From an uncultured Lachnospiraceae bacterium (lineage in GTDB: Bacteria; Bacillota; Clostridia; Lachnospirales; Lachnospiraceae): 64,000 nucleotides of DNA. The stretch lies in NCBI GenBank assembly GCA_910578555.1, contig CAJTPS010000009.1, forward strand, positions 102,265-166,264. Direction: 5' to 3'. Shown here piece after piece: positions 41,665-50,319 of the stretch. Every line of letters starts with the position of its first letter. Position 1 is the first letter of the stretch. The position numbers and the translations under genes were made by a program. The notes under the pieces are model-generated. The model did no database searches. It saw nothing but the letters and a program-made list of their open reading frames with translations, and was not told where the DNA came from.

Positions 41665-42885
41665 ATGGCGCAGATATGGGAATATATTAAGATTGCTTTG
41701 ATGAATATCAAGAGCAATAAAGGGCGTTCCATTCTCACGATGTTAGGTATTATTATCGGTATTGCCTCGGTGATTCTGATCATCTCCATCGGTAACGGCA
41801 TGAGAAGCCAGATCAACGGAGAACTGGACAGCATGGCGGGTGGACAGGTGGCGCTCTATGCGAATGATTCCGTGGAAGGAAATGACGTGACTTTCACGGA
41901 TGAGGATTTTGAGCTGATTGAAGAAAAGGTAGAGCACGTCAAAGGCGTTACGCCGCAGCATCAGATGTGGGCGAATGCGGAAGGACGTAAAGGTAATTTT
42001 GAAGCGCTGGTGTACGCAGGTAATGAAGCCTTGCAATACTGTGTGGCAAAAGAGCCGATGGTGAGAGGGAGATATTTTACGGAAGGCGATTATCTGGCAG
42101 GTAATAAAGTATGCGTCATCAACGAGACGAGCGCCAGAATGCTTTTCGGCACGACGGACGTGGTGGGCATGAATTTCGACGTGACAATTTATAATGTGAC
42201 GCAGGAGATGACCATCGTGGGAATAAGACAGGACAGTACATCTACGATGCTTTCTGCATTGAACGGCAGCGGTTATCTGCAGGTGGAGATGCCGATTTCT
42301 ATGCTGGGATCAGGCTATGGATTTTGGGTGGAGGATTTCCAGCAGTTCTATATTGTGGGAGAGAGTGCGGAGTATTCTTCGCAGGTGGCGGGGGATTCGC
42401 TGCGGCTGATGGAGAGCAAACACAATGTGCGCGGAGAGAATAAGATCATGATGGAGAGTTTCGCGGATGCGCAGTCGCAGATTGACAGTATCTTAAGCGT
42501 GATCACAGTCTTTATCTCCTTCGTGGCGGCCATCTCGCTTCTGGTAGGCGGTATCGGCGTTATGAACATTATGCTCGTGTCCGTGACGGAGCGCACGAGA
42601 GAGATCGGTATCCGTAAGTCGCTGGGCGCAAGGACGAATTCCATTCTGCTGCAGTTTCTGGCGGAGGCGGGTATCATAACCCTGATCGGCGGCCTGATCG
42701 GGATCGGTCTTGGGAGCCTGGGTGCGGTGGGCGTTTGCGGCATGCTGGGATTTCAGGCGCAGGTCAAGGTCACAACGGTGTTATTTGCGGCGATCTTTTC
42801 CTCGGCAGTAGGTATCTTCTTCGGAATCTATCCGGCGAAGAAGGCGGCGAAGCTGAGTCCGATTGAAGCACTTAGACATGAGTAA
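41665..42885 (+). CDS. MacB-type ABC exporter permease
   Basis: This 406-residue membrane protein has one N-terminal helix (about 22-45), a large extracellular MacB core domain (about 46-280) and three C-terminal helices of the FtsX/MacB type (about 285-400). MLVSVTERTREIGIRKSLGAR is the family hallmark near residue 300, and the C-terminus ends in AAKLSPIEALRHE. It likely exports a peptide or antibiotic with the ATPase and adaptor before it. A strong terminator follows. The ribosome site (AGGAAAGGG) is moderate. Confidence 0.93.
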   Translation: MAQIWEYIKIALMNIKSNKGRSILTMLGIIIGIASVILIISIGNGMRSQINGELDSMAGGQVALYANDSVEGNDVTFTDEDFELIEEKVEHVKGVTPQHQMWANAEGRKGNFEALVYAGNEALQYCVAKEPMVRGRYFTEGDYLAGNKVCVINETSARMLFGTTDVVGMNFDVTIYNVTQEMTIVGIRQDSTSTMLSALNGSGYLQVEMPISMLGSGYGFWVEDFQQFYIVGESAEYSSQVAGDSLRLMESKHNVRGENKIMMESFADAQSQIDSILSVITVFISFVAAISLLVGGIGVMNIMLVSVTERTREIGIRKSLGARTNSILLQFLAEAGIITLIGGLIGIGLGSLGAVGVCGMLGFQAQVKVTTVLFAAIFSSAVGIFFGIYPAKKAAKLSPIEALRHE

Positions 42886-42916
42886 TACAGGAGCAGCCAT
42901 GATTTTATAATAAAAG

Positions 42917-42965
42917 AGGGAAGCCTGACAAGAGAAATCTTTTGTGCGGGCTTCCCGTTTTATTA
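42917..42965. terminator. Terminator between the exporter and flotillin genes
   Basis: GGGAAGCC pairs with GGCTTCCC, followed by a T-rich stretch. It could serve both converging transcripts. Confidence 0.75.
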
Positions 42966-43059
42966 TTTTATGGTATTAGGGATTTCCTTAGGTTATCCGA
43001 GTTTGCTGCGGGATTCTTGCAATAACTGTTTAGAGTCGGCCTTATTGCCAAATCTTGCA

Positions 43060-44565
43060 TCAGATCTTGTCTTCACCACTCTTGACAATGACATTCACAT
43101 CGTCCAATCCCGTCACATTCACGTTGCGATTGACTTTCGCGTCGTAGGTATCGGCCTTGATGATTTCGGACAGGTCAATGCCGGTAGCTTCCTTCATACT
43201 TTCAAAAAGTTTTGCCATAACAACGGGCACATTGCCGGCAACCTGATTGACACCGTTACTGTCGCCGTCTCCGCCGCCGATGATCGTGATCTTGTCGATC
43301 TGGCCGAGCGGTTCTGCAATCTTCGCCGCGATATCGGGCAGTACCTTGATCATCATTTCGGCTACGGCGGCCTTGTTGTATTTCGCGTAAGCCTCCGCCT
43401 TGCGTTCCATTGCTTCTGCTTCTGCAATACCTTTCGCCTGAATGGCTGAGGCTTCCGCCTCACCGACTGCACGGATACCTGCGGCTTCCTGCTCTTTGGA
43501 GAAACGGTCTGCCTCCGCCTGAGCCTTTCTTGCCTCCGCTTCACGCTGGGCTTCGAACTGCTTTGCCTCAGCGTCCTTCTGCCTCTGGTAAAGGGCGGCG
43601 TCCGCTTTCTGCTGGGCGGCGTATTTGTCTGCTTCCGCCTGCTTCTTGACCTCCGCTTCCAGAGCACGTTCTTTAACCGCAACCTGTTTCTGTTTTAACT
43701 CGATCTCGCGTTCCTGCTTGGCGATATCCGCGTTGGCAGTCGTTACCTCGATGGTCTTACGCTGTTCCTCTTTCTGGATCTCGTAAGCGGCATCCGCCAT
43801 AGCCTTCTTGGTGTCGGCTTCCTGCTGTAACTCGGATTTCTTGATAGCCAGTTCATTCTGTTTCTTGGCGATCTCGGTCTGTGCGGCAACAGCGGCGTCG
43901 TTGGATTCCTTGTCCGCGGCGGCCTGCGCCACTTTGATATCCCTCTCGCTCTCAGCCCGTGCGATGGCGGCGGTCTTCTTGATCTTTACGATGTTATCAA
44001 TACCCAGATTCTCGATGACGTCGTTGCCGTCCACGAAGTTCTGTACGTTGAAGCTGACGATATCCAGACCCATGGCAGCAAGGTCAGGCTCGGCGTTTTC
44101 TTTCACCAGATTGGCGAATTTCTGCCTGTCAGAAACCATTTCTTCCAGCCGCATTTTGCCTACGATCTCACGGACGTTGCCTTCCAGTACCTCTCTGGCA
44201 ACACCGGCTATGTACTCGGTGTTTTTGTTTAAGAAGTTCTCTGCCGCGAGACGGAGCCTGTCGGCTTCGCTGCTGATCTTGATGTTGACGGTGGCGTCTA
44301 CATTGATGTTGATATAGTCCGCCGTGGGCACTGCGTTGCTGGTCTTGACGTCGATGGGGATCAGCCGCAGGTTCAGCTTATCCATACGCTCGAAGAATGG
44401 AATGCGGATACTCGCCTTACCAATAACAATCTTGGATTTCTTCTTGAAACCGGAGATAATGTACGCCATATCCGGCGGAGCTTTGACGTAGCCGATGGCC
44501 ATGAAGAAGATGAACAGAACCACCAGAATGATAATGATCAGTGCCGGTAAACCAATTGTTTTCAT
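43060..44565 (-). CDS. SPFH/flotillin-like membrane scaffold protein
   Basis: This 501-residue protein starts with a membrane helix (about 5-25) and an SPFH domain (about 30-200), with GYVKAPPDMAYIISGFKKKSKIV at its front. A long Ala/Glu/Lys-rich coiled coil (about 210-410) follows, then a Gly-containing tail (IGGGDGDSNGVNQVAGN). It matches the flotillin/YqiK group, which scaffolds membrane microdomains. ATG 44565 has GGAGGGG upstream. It lies opposite the MacAB genes and next to the two-component system, which may reflect response to membrane stress, but this is inference. Confidence 0.9.
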   Translation of the reverse strand: MKTIGLPALIIIILVVLFIFFMAIGYVKAPPDMAYIISGFKKKSKIVIGKASIRIPFFERMDKLNLRLIPIDVKTSNAVPTADYININVDATVNIKISSEADRLRLAAENFLNKNTEYIAGVAREVLEGNVREIVGKMRLEEMVSDRQKFANLVKENAEPDLAAMGLDIVSFNVQNFVDGNDVIENLGIDNIVKIKKTAAIARAESERDIKVAQAAADKESNDAAVAAQTEIAKKQNELAIKKSELQQEADTKKAMADAAYEIQKEEQRKTIEVTTANADIAKQEREIELKQKQVAVKERALEAEVKKQAEADKYAAQQKADAALYQRQKDAEAKQFEAQREAEARKAQAEADRFSKEQEAAGIRAVGEAEASAIQAKGIAEAEAMERKAEAYAKYNKAAVAEMMIKVLPDIAAKIAEPLGQIDKITIIGGGDGDSNGVNQVAGNVPVVMAKLFESMKEATGIDLSEIIKADTYDAKVNRNVNVTGLDDVNVIVKSGEDKI

Positions 44566-44838
44566 TGTAATTCCCCTCCTGTATTTTGTATTGCTGATAT
44601 GAAAGATACTAAGTACACCATGATACATGCCGGTATGACAGCCGGAAGTTCTATGGGTGGTGTACGGGAATGCTGTATCCTACAGAGAAGTGTACGAGAT
44701 ACAGTATTCTGATTACAGTATATCTTATTCCGGCGTGAAATGATATAGAAATCCGCAGAAAATTTGACAAAAAAAGACAGGAGGCTGTTTATCATACTGT
44801 GGCCATCTACTTGCGCCATAGTGTCTGAACCTGCGCTT

Positions 44839-46134
44839 TTACAACACCACCGTAAAGCAGCTTCCGCCTCCCTCTGCATCACTTACTTGAATTTTTCCCC
44901 CGTGCGCTTTTACAATTTCATAGGCGATGGACAGCCCCAGTCCGAAGTGATCCTTCGTACTGCGGGATTTTTCCACCCGGTAGAAGCGGTCAAAGATACG
45001 CTTTTTGTCTTCATCCGAGATACCGATGCCATTGTCCGTGACGGACAGGTGGAATTTATCCTTCTGCCATGTAAGCGACAGGCGGATCTTACCGTGTTCG
45101 GGCGTATAGCTGATGGCATTGTGCAGCAGAATGGAGAGCACCTGGCTGATCCGCGCAGGGTCTGCTGTGCACGGCGGAAGGGCACCTTCGGGAATCCGGA
45201 TGGACAGGGCAATGTCTTTTTCCTGTGCCAGCGGTTCGAAGGCCTCGTAGGTGTTCATGAGCAGCGTATCCAGTTCCGTAGGTTCCATGCGGACAGGAAA
45301 ACGGTGGTTGTCCGACTGCGACAGGGTGAGCATGTCACTGACCAGAGAAGAGACGCGCAAACCCTCCTGCCAGATTGTTTTCAGAAAACCTTCCTGCCGC
45401 TCCGGCGGCGCGGTGCGGCAGCATTCCGCAGCAGACAGAATAACGGACAGAGGCGTGCGCAGCTCATGGGAGGCGGAGGCGATGAAGAGCGCCTGCTTTT
45501 CTTGATTTTCTATGACAGGTCTGAGCAGTCTGCCGGTAAAGAACCAGGAAAAAATGCCGAGCAGCATGACTGCGGCAAGGTCTATCAGCAGAAAGCGGAA
45601 ACGCTGTTCATAGATTTGCTGCTCCAGTTTTTGCAAAGAAGAGAGAACCGTGATCTCCAGGACAGAGTTGGACGTGCCCATGGTGATATAACTCCCGTAA
45701 TATTTGCTCTGCATGGACGGGGAGAAGAAATCATATTCCATATGGGCAAGCGGGCTGTAGGCATTCGCTTTGACAGCGACTTCCGCCGGAAACTGCGCGG
45801 TGTAGGCTTCTTGGCTTTCCTGTAAAAGTAAATCTCTCGCGGCATTTTCATCAGGATCGTTTAACTGGTTGAAGAGAAAGGGCGTGCCGTTATCCAGAAC
45901 AAAGAACAGATAGCTGCCCTGCGCTTCCATCTTGGACAGCCATTCCATGGAGATCACGGTCTGCTGTTCCAGATTGGTGGAAATGGTGTTAATATCGTTT
46001 TTAAATGCCTGAAACTGGTTGCGGTACAGTCCCGTCTCCGATACGTACAGGTAACAGAGAGACATGACGATCATGATGACGGCGGTGATTCCCGTGCACA
46101 GCAGAGTCAGGCGCAGATGTACTTTTTGAAACAT
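44839..46134 (-). CDS. Sensor histidine kinase
   Basis: This 431-residue kinase has two membrane helices (about 8-30 and 180-200) with an extracellular sensor of about 150 residues between them. The phosphorylated His223 is in SASHELRTPLSV. The ATP-binding domain has the N box LLHNAISYTPEHG, and the DNGIGI and FGLGLSIA blocks. It pairs with the response regulator gene upstream on the same strand. A 183-bp element with inverted ends lies between the two. The ATG has AAGGAG about 9 bases ahead. The sensed signal is unknown. Confidence 0.94.
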   Translation of the reverse strand: MFQKVHLRLTLLCTGITAVIMIVMSLCYLYVSETGLYRNQFQAFKNDINTISTNLEQQTVISMEWLSKMEAQGSYLFFVLDNGTPFLFNQLNDPDENAARDLLLQESQEAYTAQFPAEVAVKANAYSPLAHMEYDFFSPSMQSKYYGSYITMGTSNSVLEITVLSSLQKLEQQIYEQRFRFLLIDLAAVMLLGIFSWFFTGRLLRPVIENQEKQALFIASASHELRTPLSVILSAAECCRTAPPERQEGFLKTIWQEGLRVSSLVSDMLTLSQSDNHRFPVRMEPTELDTLLMNTYEAFEPLAQEKDIALSIRIPEGALPPCTADPARISQVLSILLHNAISYTPEHGKIRLSLTWQKDKFHLSVTDNGIGISDEDKKRIFDRFYRVEKSRSTKDHFGLGLSIAYEIVKAHGGKIQVSDAEGGGSCFTVVL

Positions 46135-46152
46135 GCGGGTGTTCTCCTTATA

Positions 46153-46335
46153 AACAGTTCAGCCTTCGGCTTCCCTGTTATAGAATCTGTCTATTTCAGA
46201 TGTCTGCGTTCCGCTTCGGTCGGCGAGAGTTTCCTGGCAACGACTGAAACGGAATGTAGCCCAGATTCTCTCGTGGCTAAATTTACACGTTTTCACGAAC
46301 TTTGCAACAAGTGCGAAGTCCGGAGATGAACTGTT
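46153..46335. mobile_element. 183-bp element with inverted ends, MITE-like
   Basis: AACAGTTCA at the left end (46153-46161) and TGAACTGTT at the right (46327-46335) are perfect inverted repeats of 9 bases, extended by TATAA with one gap. Inside, GCCTTCGGC-type and longer arms pair (GTTCCGCTTCGGTCG with CGACTGAAACGGAA around 46207-46256). It sits between the regulator and kinase genes, ending just before the kinase's ribosome site. No transposase is present, so movement is inferred only from shape. Confidence 0.5.
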
Positions 46336-46346
46336 ATATTGCAGCT

Positions 46347-47021
46347 TCATGCCTCCTGCAGGCTGTATCCGACACCCCGGACGGTTTTGATCTGCAGGCT
46401 GCTTCCTGTGATCTGTAATCTGCGGCGCAGAAAGTGAATGTAGTTGTCCAGATTGCCTTCTTCCACATCGCTCTCCGGTCCCCAGACTTTGAGCAGCAGG
46501 GTACTGCGCTGTAAGGTTTTTCCCAGAGAGTGAACGAATATTTCCATCAGCGCGGCCTCTTTTTTCGAGAGAGTACAGGTGCCCTGCGGACCAGTAAGAA
46601 TACATTCCGACGCCTGCCATGAGATGTCTGCCACGGAGAAGGTGTCGTTCACTGTAAGGGTATGCGGTCTTCTGGTGACGCAGCGGATTCGTGCCATCAG
46701 TTCTTCGAAGGCAAATGGTTTCACCAGATAGTCGTCCGCCCCCAGATCCAGCCCGGTCACTTTGTCAGAGAGTGTTCCGAGGGCTGTGATGAGGATCACC
46801 GGGGTGGTGATTCCTTTGCTTCTAAGATCCGTCAGAACGTCAGTCCCCTCCTTGCCGGGCAGCATTCTGTCAAGCAGGATGACATCGTATATATTCTGTT
46901 CTCCGTAGAAAAGCGCTTCCTCACCGTCCAGACAGGAGTCCACGGTGAAGTGTTCCGTCTCAAGCTGGTAGGTAAGGGTGTCATTTAAGTGTCTGTCGTC
47001 TTCCGCAAGCAGGATTCTCAT
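46347..47021 (-). CDS. OmpR-family response regulator
   Basis: This 224-residue regulator has a receiver domain (about 1-120) with the phosphorylated Asp51 (ILLDRMLPGKEG) and a winged-helix DNA-binding domain (about 130-220). The Lys of the switch (PFAFEELMARI) is in place. It partners the kinase encoded downstream on the same strand. AAAGGA lies about 11 bases before the ATG. Regulated genes are not obvious; the flotillin gene and the MacAB exporter are the nearest candidates. Confidence 0.94.
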   Translation of the reverse strand: MRILLAEDDRHLNDTLTYQLETEHFTVDSCLDGEEALFYGEQNIYDVILLDRMLPGKEGTDVLTDLRSKGITTPVILITALGTLSDKVTGLDLGADDYLVKPFAFEELMARIRCVTRRPHTLTVNDTFSVADISWQASECILTGPQGTCTLSKKEAALMEIFVHSLGKTLQRSTLLLKVWGPESDVEEGNLDNYIHFLRRRLQITGSSLQIKTVRGVGYSLQEA

Positions 47022-47116
47022 GGCGGGTGGTCCTTTCTGATCTGAAAATGTTTTATTTATATCATAGCACGGTAACCTCTATTTATCCTCTAAAAAATGT
47101 ACATTTCATTTAATAC

Positions 47117-47332
47117 TATAGGAAACTTCTACGCTTATTCGAGTTCGCAAAGCGAATCTCGCAATCGAACTTGTTCGATTTTTTATGGTATAGGAAATTT
47201 GTACGCTTATTCGAGTTCGCGAAGCGAATTTCGCAATCGAACTTGTTCGATTTTTTATGGTATAGGAAATTTGTACGCTTATTCGAGTTCGCGAAGCGAA
47301 TCTCGTAAACGAGCTATGCTCGTTTTTTTATA
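47117..47332 (+). repeat. Three tandem 72-bp units with terminator-like hairpins
   Basis: Units start at 47117, 47189 and 47261, each with TATAGGAAA near its start. Each holds CGAGTTCGC pairing with GCGAATCTCG, and the first two end in CGAAC pairing with GTTCG before a T-run. The third ends in ACGAGC/GCTCGT with a T-run. The stems vary (GCAAAGC, GCGAAGC), so the pairing is kept. The unit is 24 codons long, so a repeated open frame (47097-47360) also runs through, but no gene is supported. The element lies between the regulator gene and the lipoprotein gene. Confidence 0.85.
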
Positions 47333-47566
47333 TTATTCGAAATGCATGTGCGTCGTCTGAGGAAAACGGGGATTTTGAAATCTAAAAAACTTTCTTCATT
47401 TTTAGAGATTATTTAGAGGAAAGGTTGTTATGATGAGAATTGTAAAAGGGGATGAAGCTTCTAGCGGCGCCAAAGAAAGCTGAGAGCCTCTTGAAGACTG
47501 CCATGATGGCAAGGGATAAAATATATGAAAACATTTCTTGAAAAATGAATATAGGGATGACAGAAA

Positions 47567-49960
47567 ATGAGTAGAAGCAGATGGCATACATATGTCCAAA
47601 AAAGAAAACAGAATTATAAAAGACTGATAGCCGGGACACTTTCCTTTCTGCTGGCGGCTGTACTGCTTGCAGGCTGCGGAAATAGCGGAACCACGGGCGG
47701 AGATGGCGGACGGCCGGAAAAAGTTAATGAGAACGGCGGCACTGCGGGACAGACACAGAATCAGGATGACGGTACGGCTATGGGGAGATATCTGGAAGAG
47801 GTGACAGATATGTCGGAAAATCTGTCCGGTTACCGGAACGGAATATACAGGCTTTCTGACGGCAGGCTTGTGATCACTGATCCGGAGAAACATATGCTGG
47901 TATCGACGGACGACGGGATTACCTGGGAACAGGACAGGCAGGACTGGCTGGCCGTGATTATACGGGATGGATTTGCCTCCGAATACAATGTGGGAGCGGA
48001 GGGCAGTGTGGGAGTCGTTTATATGAAGGAGTCGCCTGCAGACGCCGGTGAGACGGACAGTACTGAATCGCAGGAGGCGGCTCTGGTAGTGCGGCCGGAC
48101 GGCACCCGGATTGATGTCACAATGCCGGAGCAGGATGTTTCTCCATCCCATATCTGGATCAATGATGATGGCAGAATCTTTCTGGGGACAGATGGCGTCG
48201 ATCTGTATGAGGTTTTGGAGGACGGCACCTGTGAACTGTATCTGACGCTGGATGGCAGTCCGCAGATTATAAAATTTGTGGGAAACCGCATGGTTATCGA
48301 CGGATATAATTTTGAGGAGCTTCTCATTTATGATATGGATCAAAAATCTTATATAGAAGATGACGTCCTGACAGATTTTTTTCATGAGAATTACAGGGAC
48401 AGGAGCTATAACGGCGGCAGCTTCTACGACCTGTTCTTTTTCCCCGGAGAAGAGGAAGTTTTGTATCTGGCGGCAAAGAACGGGCTGTACCGGCATGTTC
48501 TGGGCGGGGGCGCCATGGAACAGGTGATCGACGGCAGCCTTACCACATTTGGCAATCCGGCCTATCATCTCATCGGTATGACGCGGCTGGAAGACAATGA
48601 GTTTATAGCGATATTTACGGATGCGCGGCTGGTACGTTTTGTTTATGATCCCGATGTACCTACAGTGCCTTCAGAAAAGATCAAAGCATACAGCCTGAAA
48701 GAAAACAGTGCGCTGCGGCAGGCCATCAGCCTGTACCAGACGGCAAATCCTGAGGTTTATGTGGAATATGTGATCGGCATGGGGGAATCTGACGCCGTCA
48801 CGAGGGAAGACGCCATCAAGAAACTGAATACGGAGATTATGGCGGGCAGCGGACCGGATCTGCTGATTCTGGACGATCTGCCCATGGAATCTTATATAGA
48901 AAAGGGTCTGCTGCTGGATTTAAGTCCGCTTCTGGGCAGTCTCAACGGAGAGGAGGCGCTTTTTGATAACATCGTGGATTCCTTTAGGAAAGAGGGGAAG
49001 GTGTACACGGTGCCCTGCGATATCAACCTTCCCGTATTGTTGGGACGAGAGCAGGATATTGCGGGTGTGGAAGATCTGGAGGAGTTAGCCGGCTGTGTGG
49101 AAAAGATCAGGCTGGAGCAGCCTGGAAAGGATATTTTCCGCTCTTCTTCCCCGAAAGGGATCATGAAGCAGCTTACGCCTGTCTGTGCGCCGGCATGGAC
49201 GGCTGCGGACGGTACGGTGAACCGGGAGGCAGTGTCGGTATTCCTGGAACAGACGAAGCGGATCTATGCTGCGCAGATGGATGGACTGTCGGAAGAAGTG
49301 CTCAGCATGCATGAGGAGGACCGGCAGGATTGGATGACTTATTATGGTGTTGTGCCGGAGGATTATGAATATTATGTTTACGGTATAAACGAGTTGGAAT
49401 ACATGGTCGGTTATAAGCAGCTATTGCTGGGAAGCGTGGGGTATCCATATGCATACGCGGAACTGACTTCTGTACCGAAGGCGGAAGGTTTCGGGGATCA
49501 TGTGTGGAGACCCTTTGACGGGCAGAGCAGCGGCGTGTTTTATGCGGATACGCTGGCAGGAATCAATGCCGCGTCACAGAACATGGAACATGCAGAAGGG
49601 CTGTTTAAGACGCTGATCGGCACAGATAAAGTATCCGGAAACGGATTTCCTTTGAACAGAGCGGCATTTGAAGAAAGTCTGTATCCCAACGATTATGTAT
49701 CTGAGTTCACTGTTTATTCGGGAATCGGATACGCGTATGAAGATGGACAGTATTTTGGATTTAATGTCTACTGGTTTGGCCAGAAGCTTGCGGATCAGCT
49801 TCGGGACTGGATAGAGACAGTCCATACACCCTATATCGGCAATGATCTGTTAGAGGAAGCCGTTTACGCTGCGGGAGCGGATTATTTTGAGGGACAGATC
49901 AGTCTTGAGGAAGCGGTGGCGGAGGTGGAGAAGAGCATGGCGATTTATATGGCCGAATAA
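47567..49960 (+). CDS. Large two-domain solute-binding lipoprotein 1
   Basis: This 797-residue lipoprotein has a signal with the lipobox LLAGC (Cys37). The middle (about 80-355) looks like a beta-rich, propeller-like domain with SDGRLVITDP and STDDGITWEQ (an Asp-box-like turn). The C-terminal half (about 365-797) is a family 1 extracellular solute-binding domain with a substrate-binding face (DLLILDDLPMESYIEKGLLLDLSPLLG). A second, longer paralogue follows, then two permeases, so it is an unusual double binding protein importer. No ATPase gene is near. The substrate is not known. The start (ATG 47567) has AGGGATG about 8 bases upstream. Confidence 0.85.
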   Translation: MSRSRWHTYVQKRKQNYKRLIAGTLSFLLAAVLLAGCGNSGTTGGDGGRPEKVNENGGTAGQTQNQDDGTAMGRYLEEVTDMSENLSGYRNGIYRLSDGRLVITDPEKHMLVSTDDGITWEQDRQDWLAVIIRDGFASEYNVGAEGSVGVVYMKESPADAGETDSTESQEAALVVRPDGTRIDVTMPEQDVSPSHIWINDDGRIFLGTDGVDLYEVLEDGTCELYLTLDGSPQIIKFVGNRMVIDGYNFEELLIYDMDQKSYIEDDVLTDFFHENYRDRSYNGGSFYDLFFFPGEEEVLYLAAKNGLYRHVLGGGAMEQVIDGSLTTFGNPAYHLIGMTRLEDNEFIAIFTDARLVRFVYDPDVPTVPSEKIKAYSLKENSALRQAISLYQTANPEVYVEYVIGMGESDAVTREDAIKKLNTEIMAGSGPDLLILDDLPMESYIEKGLLLDLSPLLGSLNGEEALFDNIVDSFRKEGKVYTVPCDINLPVLLGREQDIAGVEDLEELAGCVEKIRLEQPGKDIFRSSSPKGIMKQLTPVCAPAWTAADGTVNREAVSVFLEQTKRIYAAQMDGLSEEVLSMHEEDRQDWMTYYGVVPEDYEYYVYGINELEYMVGYKQLLLGSVGYPYAYAELTSVPKAEGFGDHVWRPFDGQSSGVFYADTLAGINAASQNMEHAEGLFKTLIGTDKVSGNGFPLNRAAFEESLYPNDYVSEFTVYSGIGYAYEDGQYFGFNVYWFGQKLADQLRDWIETVHTPYIGNDLLEEAVYAAGADYFEGQISLEEAVAEVEKSMAIYMAE

Positions 49961-49964
49961 CAAA

Positions 49965-50050
49965 AGATGAAGATGTTCTAAGCCTGCAAAATACGCAGTC
50001 TAAGAACAACTAAATCATCTTTGAGAGAATGCAAAGAGCGCATTCTCTGC
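49965..50050 (+). repeat. Two-hairpin intercistronic element, copy C
   Basis: AGATGA and CATCT close the outside, GTTCT pairs with AGAAC, and CTGC pairs with GCAG inside. The second hairpin is GAGAATGC with GCATTCTC. Its flanks are nearly the same as those of copy F, 3 kb downstream. Confidence 0.9.
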
Positions 50051-50079
50051 GGGTTGAGGAAAAGAGAAGAAATCCAGAG

Positions 50080-50140
50080 GACGGTGCCCAAGTATAACTA
50101 AGCCATGTCTGGAAGAATGCAAAAGGAGCGCATTCTTCCG
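50080..50140 (+). repeat. Two-hairpin intercistronic element, copy D (right half only)
   Basis: Only the right arm of hairpin 1 (AAGTATAACTAAGCCATGTCT) and the full second hairpin (GGAAGAATGC with GCATTCTTCC) remain. It looks like a decayed copy between copies C and E. Confidence 0.7.
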
Positions 50141-50154
50141 GGGTTGAGGGTAAG

Positions 50155-50242
50155 AGATGAAGATATACTAAGATTGCAGAATACGCAGTCTAAGTATAAC
50201 GAAATCATCTCTCGGAGAATGCGGAAAAGCACGCATTCTCCG
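50155..50242 (+). repeat. Two-hairpin intercistronic element, copy E
   Basis: ATACT pairs with AGTAT, GATTGC with GCAGTC (one wobble), and the second hairpin is CGGAGAATGC with GCATTCTCCG. It ends about 80 bases before the second lipoprotein gene's preferred start. Confidence 0.85.
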
Positions 50243-50319
50243 CAAGTTGAGGATAAGAGATGAAGAGGATCAGGTCGTATTTGGAGGAATATGACGATAA
50301 GACAGGGGATGGAACTGGT

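Noticed and set aside
44764..45825. A 353-codon open frame opposite the histidine kinase gene
   Set aside because: The kinase on the other strand has all its motifs; this one has none.
46159..46620. A 153-codon minus-strand frame across the 183-bp element
   Set aside because: It overlaps the response regulator in another frame and its text comes from the palindromic element.
47097..47360. An 87-codon open frame with three similar 24-residue peptide units
   Set aside because: It follows from a 72-base repeat made of hairpins and T-runs, lacks a ribosome site and matches no family; the DNA structure explains it.
49965..50242. Three repeat copies in a row as a possible CRISPR array
   Set aside because: The copies are palindromic, unequally spaced, one is half lost, and others lie singly elsewhere; no spacers or cas genes.
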